Virus record (IMG/VR): IMGVR_UViG_3300021961_000583
Location: 1-25,237 of that record
From: a virus
Length of the DNA stretch: 25,237 nucleotides
Direction: 5' to 3' (one strand)
Part shown: one piece after another, positions 23,597 through 25,237 of the stretch
Numbering within the stretch: the stretch's first letter is position 1
Layout of the letters: every line of letters begins with the position of its first letter
Notes under the pieces: generated by a model
What the model saw: the letters and a program-made list of their open reading frames with translations, nothing else
Databases searched by the model: none
Told to the model about the DNA's origin: nothing
Program-made: the position numbers and the translations under genes

Positions 23597-25237
23597 ATGG
23601 CTAAATCACAATCACAAGAACAAAAAGAATATAATTCTTTACTATCACTTACTCAATCAATGTTGGGTAAGATTGGTGATTCCATGTCTGAAATAGCCAA
23701 TAATTCTGATAAAAGAAATAAAAAATTACAAGAACAAGTATCATTATCAAAACAAATTGTTGATTCAATACAAACTGAAAAAGATTTAGAAGATGCTCTC
23801 TTAAAATTAGAGCAACAACGAAAACAAATAAATTCACAAAATTTTGGAGTAAACGAGGCATCAAAAAATACTCTTTTACAACAAAATCAAGCAATGCAAG
23901 GTGTATTGCAAAAACAAAAAACTCAAGCACAAATTTTAGCAAGAGTAGATGATATTGTTGGTGAAACAACTGATAAGTTTAAGGGTTATTTGGATGATAT
24001 AGATTCTGGATTACAAAAAATTCCAATAATAGGAAAAGCTCTTTCAAATACATTTCAACCATTTAAAGAAAAAACCGAAGAAATAATTGATAAAGTAGGT
24101 AACGAGTTCAGTTCAAAATTTCAAGAGTCATTTTTAGAATCTCAAGCAGCAGGTGATAATTTGGCCACATCAGTTACAAAGGGTATCGGTGGAGGACTTA
24201 GAGGTGCATATCGCGAATTACAAGCATTAACAGGGCCATGGGCTCCTATAATTGTGGGAGCATTGGCCGTGGCCGGTGCTTTATATCTTGCTCTAAAACG
24301 ATTTACAGAAATTGATAAAGCTGCTCAAAAATTTAGAGAAAGTACCGGATTATTAAATTCACAAACTGCCCAAGTTAGGGATAATATAAAATTTGTTTCA
24401 CGAGATTTTGCAGCTCTTGGAGTTTCTGCAGATGATGTTGCAACTGCTGCAGCCGATTTTACAAATGAATTTAGTGGATTAGAACAACCATCTCGTGAAG
24501 TATTGGGTTCTATGGTTTCTTTAAATAAAAACTTTGGAATTGGAACTAAAGAGGCATCTCAATTAAATAAAGTATTTCAAAATATAGGTGGATTATCTGC
24601 CGAACAATCACAATACTTAGTTGGTCAAACTGCCGAAATGGCTAAGATGGCTGGAGTTGCCCCTGATAAGGTTATTAAGGATATGGCCGATAATTCGGAG
24701 TATGCATATCGTTACTTCCAAGGTTCACCTAAAGAACTTGCAAAGGCAGCAGTTGAAGCAGCAAAATTAGGAACATCTATAAAAGAAGCTGGAAAAGTTG
24801 CAGATAATTTATTAGATTTTGAAAGTTCTATCACAAAAGAACTTGAAGCATCTGCAATTCTTGGTACAAATATAAATCTTGGACAATCAAGATATCTTGC
24901 CTCAACTGGTGATATACTTGGTGCACAACAAGCAGTAGTTGATGAAGTATCCAAATTAGGTGATATTACAAAACTTAATAAATGGCAACAAGATGCTTTA
25001 GTTGAAGCAACTGGGATGGAATTTGAATCTTTAGTTAATCAACAAAGAATCAGGGAACGATTCGGAAAATTAAACAAAGAACAATTGGCATCTGCTATGG
25101 CATTGGTTGACGCAGGAAAAGATATATCACAAGTATCGATGGATGATTTAAATGCCCAAACTGGTAGATTGGCAGCTCAAAGAGAAATGCAATCGGTTTT
25201 GGATAATATGAGTAATAATTTTTCATCTTTATCAACT
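23597..25237 (+). CDS. Tape measure protein, N-terminal part (3' end outside window)
   Basis: The frame is open from ATG 23597 to the window end (547 codons, no stop). It would set tail length and be threaded through the tube. Residues 1-125 are Gln/Lys/Glu-rich coiled coil (MAKSQSQEQKEYNSLLSLTQ, LEQQRKQINSQNFGVNEASK). Residues 214-233 (PWAPIIVGALAVAGALYLAL) form a hydrophobic membrane-type segment, as in many tape measure proteins. From about 245 the sequence follows the phage minor-tail/TP901-type pattern (KFRESTGLLNSQTAQVRDNI, SRDFAALGVSADDVATAAAD, NKNFGIGTKEASQLNKVFQN). There is no clear ribosome binding site; co-transcription with the 88-residue gene is likely. Position after the tube and chaperone-like genes supports the call. 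Confidence 0.88.
   Translation, partial: MAKSQSQEQKEYNSLLSLTQSMLGKIGDSMSEIANNSDKRNKKLQEQVSLSKQIVDSIQTEKDLEDALLKLEQQRKQINSQNFGVNEASKNTLLQQNQAMQGVLQKQKTQAQILARVDDIVGETTDKFKGYLDDIDSGLQKIPIIGKALSNTFQPFKEKTEEIIDKVGNEFSSKFQESFLESQAAGDNLATSVTKGIGGGLRGAYRELQALTGPWAPIIVGALAVAGALYLALKRFTEIDKAAQKFRESTGLLNSQTAQVRDNIKFVSRDFAALGVSADDVATAAADFTNEFSGLEQPSREVLGSMVSLNKNFGIGTKEASQLNKVFQNIGGLSAEQSQYLVGQTAEMAKMAGVAPDKVIKDMADNSEYAYRYFQGSPKELAKAAVEAAKLGTSIKEAGKVADNLLDFESSITKELEASAILGTNINLGQSRYLASTGDILGAQQAVVDEVSKLGDITKLNKWQQDALVEATGMEFESLVNQQRIRERFGKLNKEQLASAMALVDAGKDISQVSMDDLNAQTGRLAAQREMQSVLDNMSNNFSSLST

Noticed and set aside
1610-24954. Minus-strand open frames of 60-160 codons opposite the fibre, sheath, gp26-like and tape measure genes
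   Set aside because: They are compositional shadows of strongly biased, repetitive + strand genes, with no ribosome binding sites, low-complexity proteins and no recognisable domains.

Overview
This window looks like part of the virion-structure region of a large contractile-tailed phage (myovirus) of the broad T4-like type. It is AT-rich, every convincing gene lies on the + strand, and genes are packed tightly with short AT-rich gaps. The right third carries the most diagnostic genes: a tail sheath protein, a tail tube protein of the same length as T4 gp19, a T4 gp26-like baseplate/chaperone protein and the start of a tape measure protein. The host cannot be named from the sequence. Several genes have clear AAGGAG-type ribosome binding sites, so the host probably uses Shine-Dalgarno initiation. 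No tRNA, integrase, transposase or CRISPR array was seen.

Layout. Positions 1-18880 are an unusually large fibre/adhesin block. It holds a partial Ig/cadherin-like protein (1-974), a small fibre-type protein (1010-1498), a 1118-residue fibre (1632-4988), a 1396-residue fibre (5150-9340), a 695-residue fibre ending in a Peptidase_S74 chaperone domain (9357-11444), a small adaptor-like protein (11451-12095), an 1172-residue fibre also ending in S74 (12147-15665), and a second adaptor-like protein (15765-16616). These proteins share modules and about 40 copies of a (V/I)SGSSQ(V/I) motif. Next come a GT-B glycosyltransferase (16622-17620) and a protein with an intein-like Hint domain and an Fn3-like tail (17633-18880). 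Positions 18945-25237 are the tail-tube assembly block: coiled-coil protein, sheath, tube, gp26-like protein with a frameshifted extension, an 88-residue protein and the tape measure protein, which runs off the window.

Expression. An AT-rich motif, TATATTTATA or a one-base variant, lies shortly upstream of ten start codons and is a candidate phage late promoter. Four intrinsic terminators (near 5011, 15692, 22208 and 23244) punctuate the region.

Most interesting points. (1) The gp26-like gene ends just past a T7 run preceded by a perfect 8-bp stem. In the +1 frame a 77-codon open frame with no usual start codon continues from there, as expected for a frameshifted tail assembly chaperone placed before the tape measure gene. 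The stem plus T run also looks like an intrinsic terminator, so stem-loop-driven transcriptional slippage is a real alternative to ribosomal frameshifting. (2) A complete Hint domain (Cys163 to His314-Asn315) sits in a tail-fibre-type protein but is followed by Lys, not by Cys, Ser or Thr. (3) A glycosyltransferase is embedded among the Ser/Thr-rich fibre genes.
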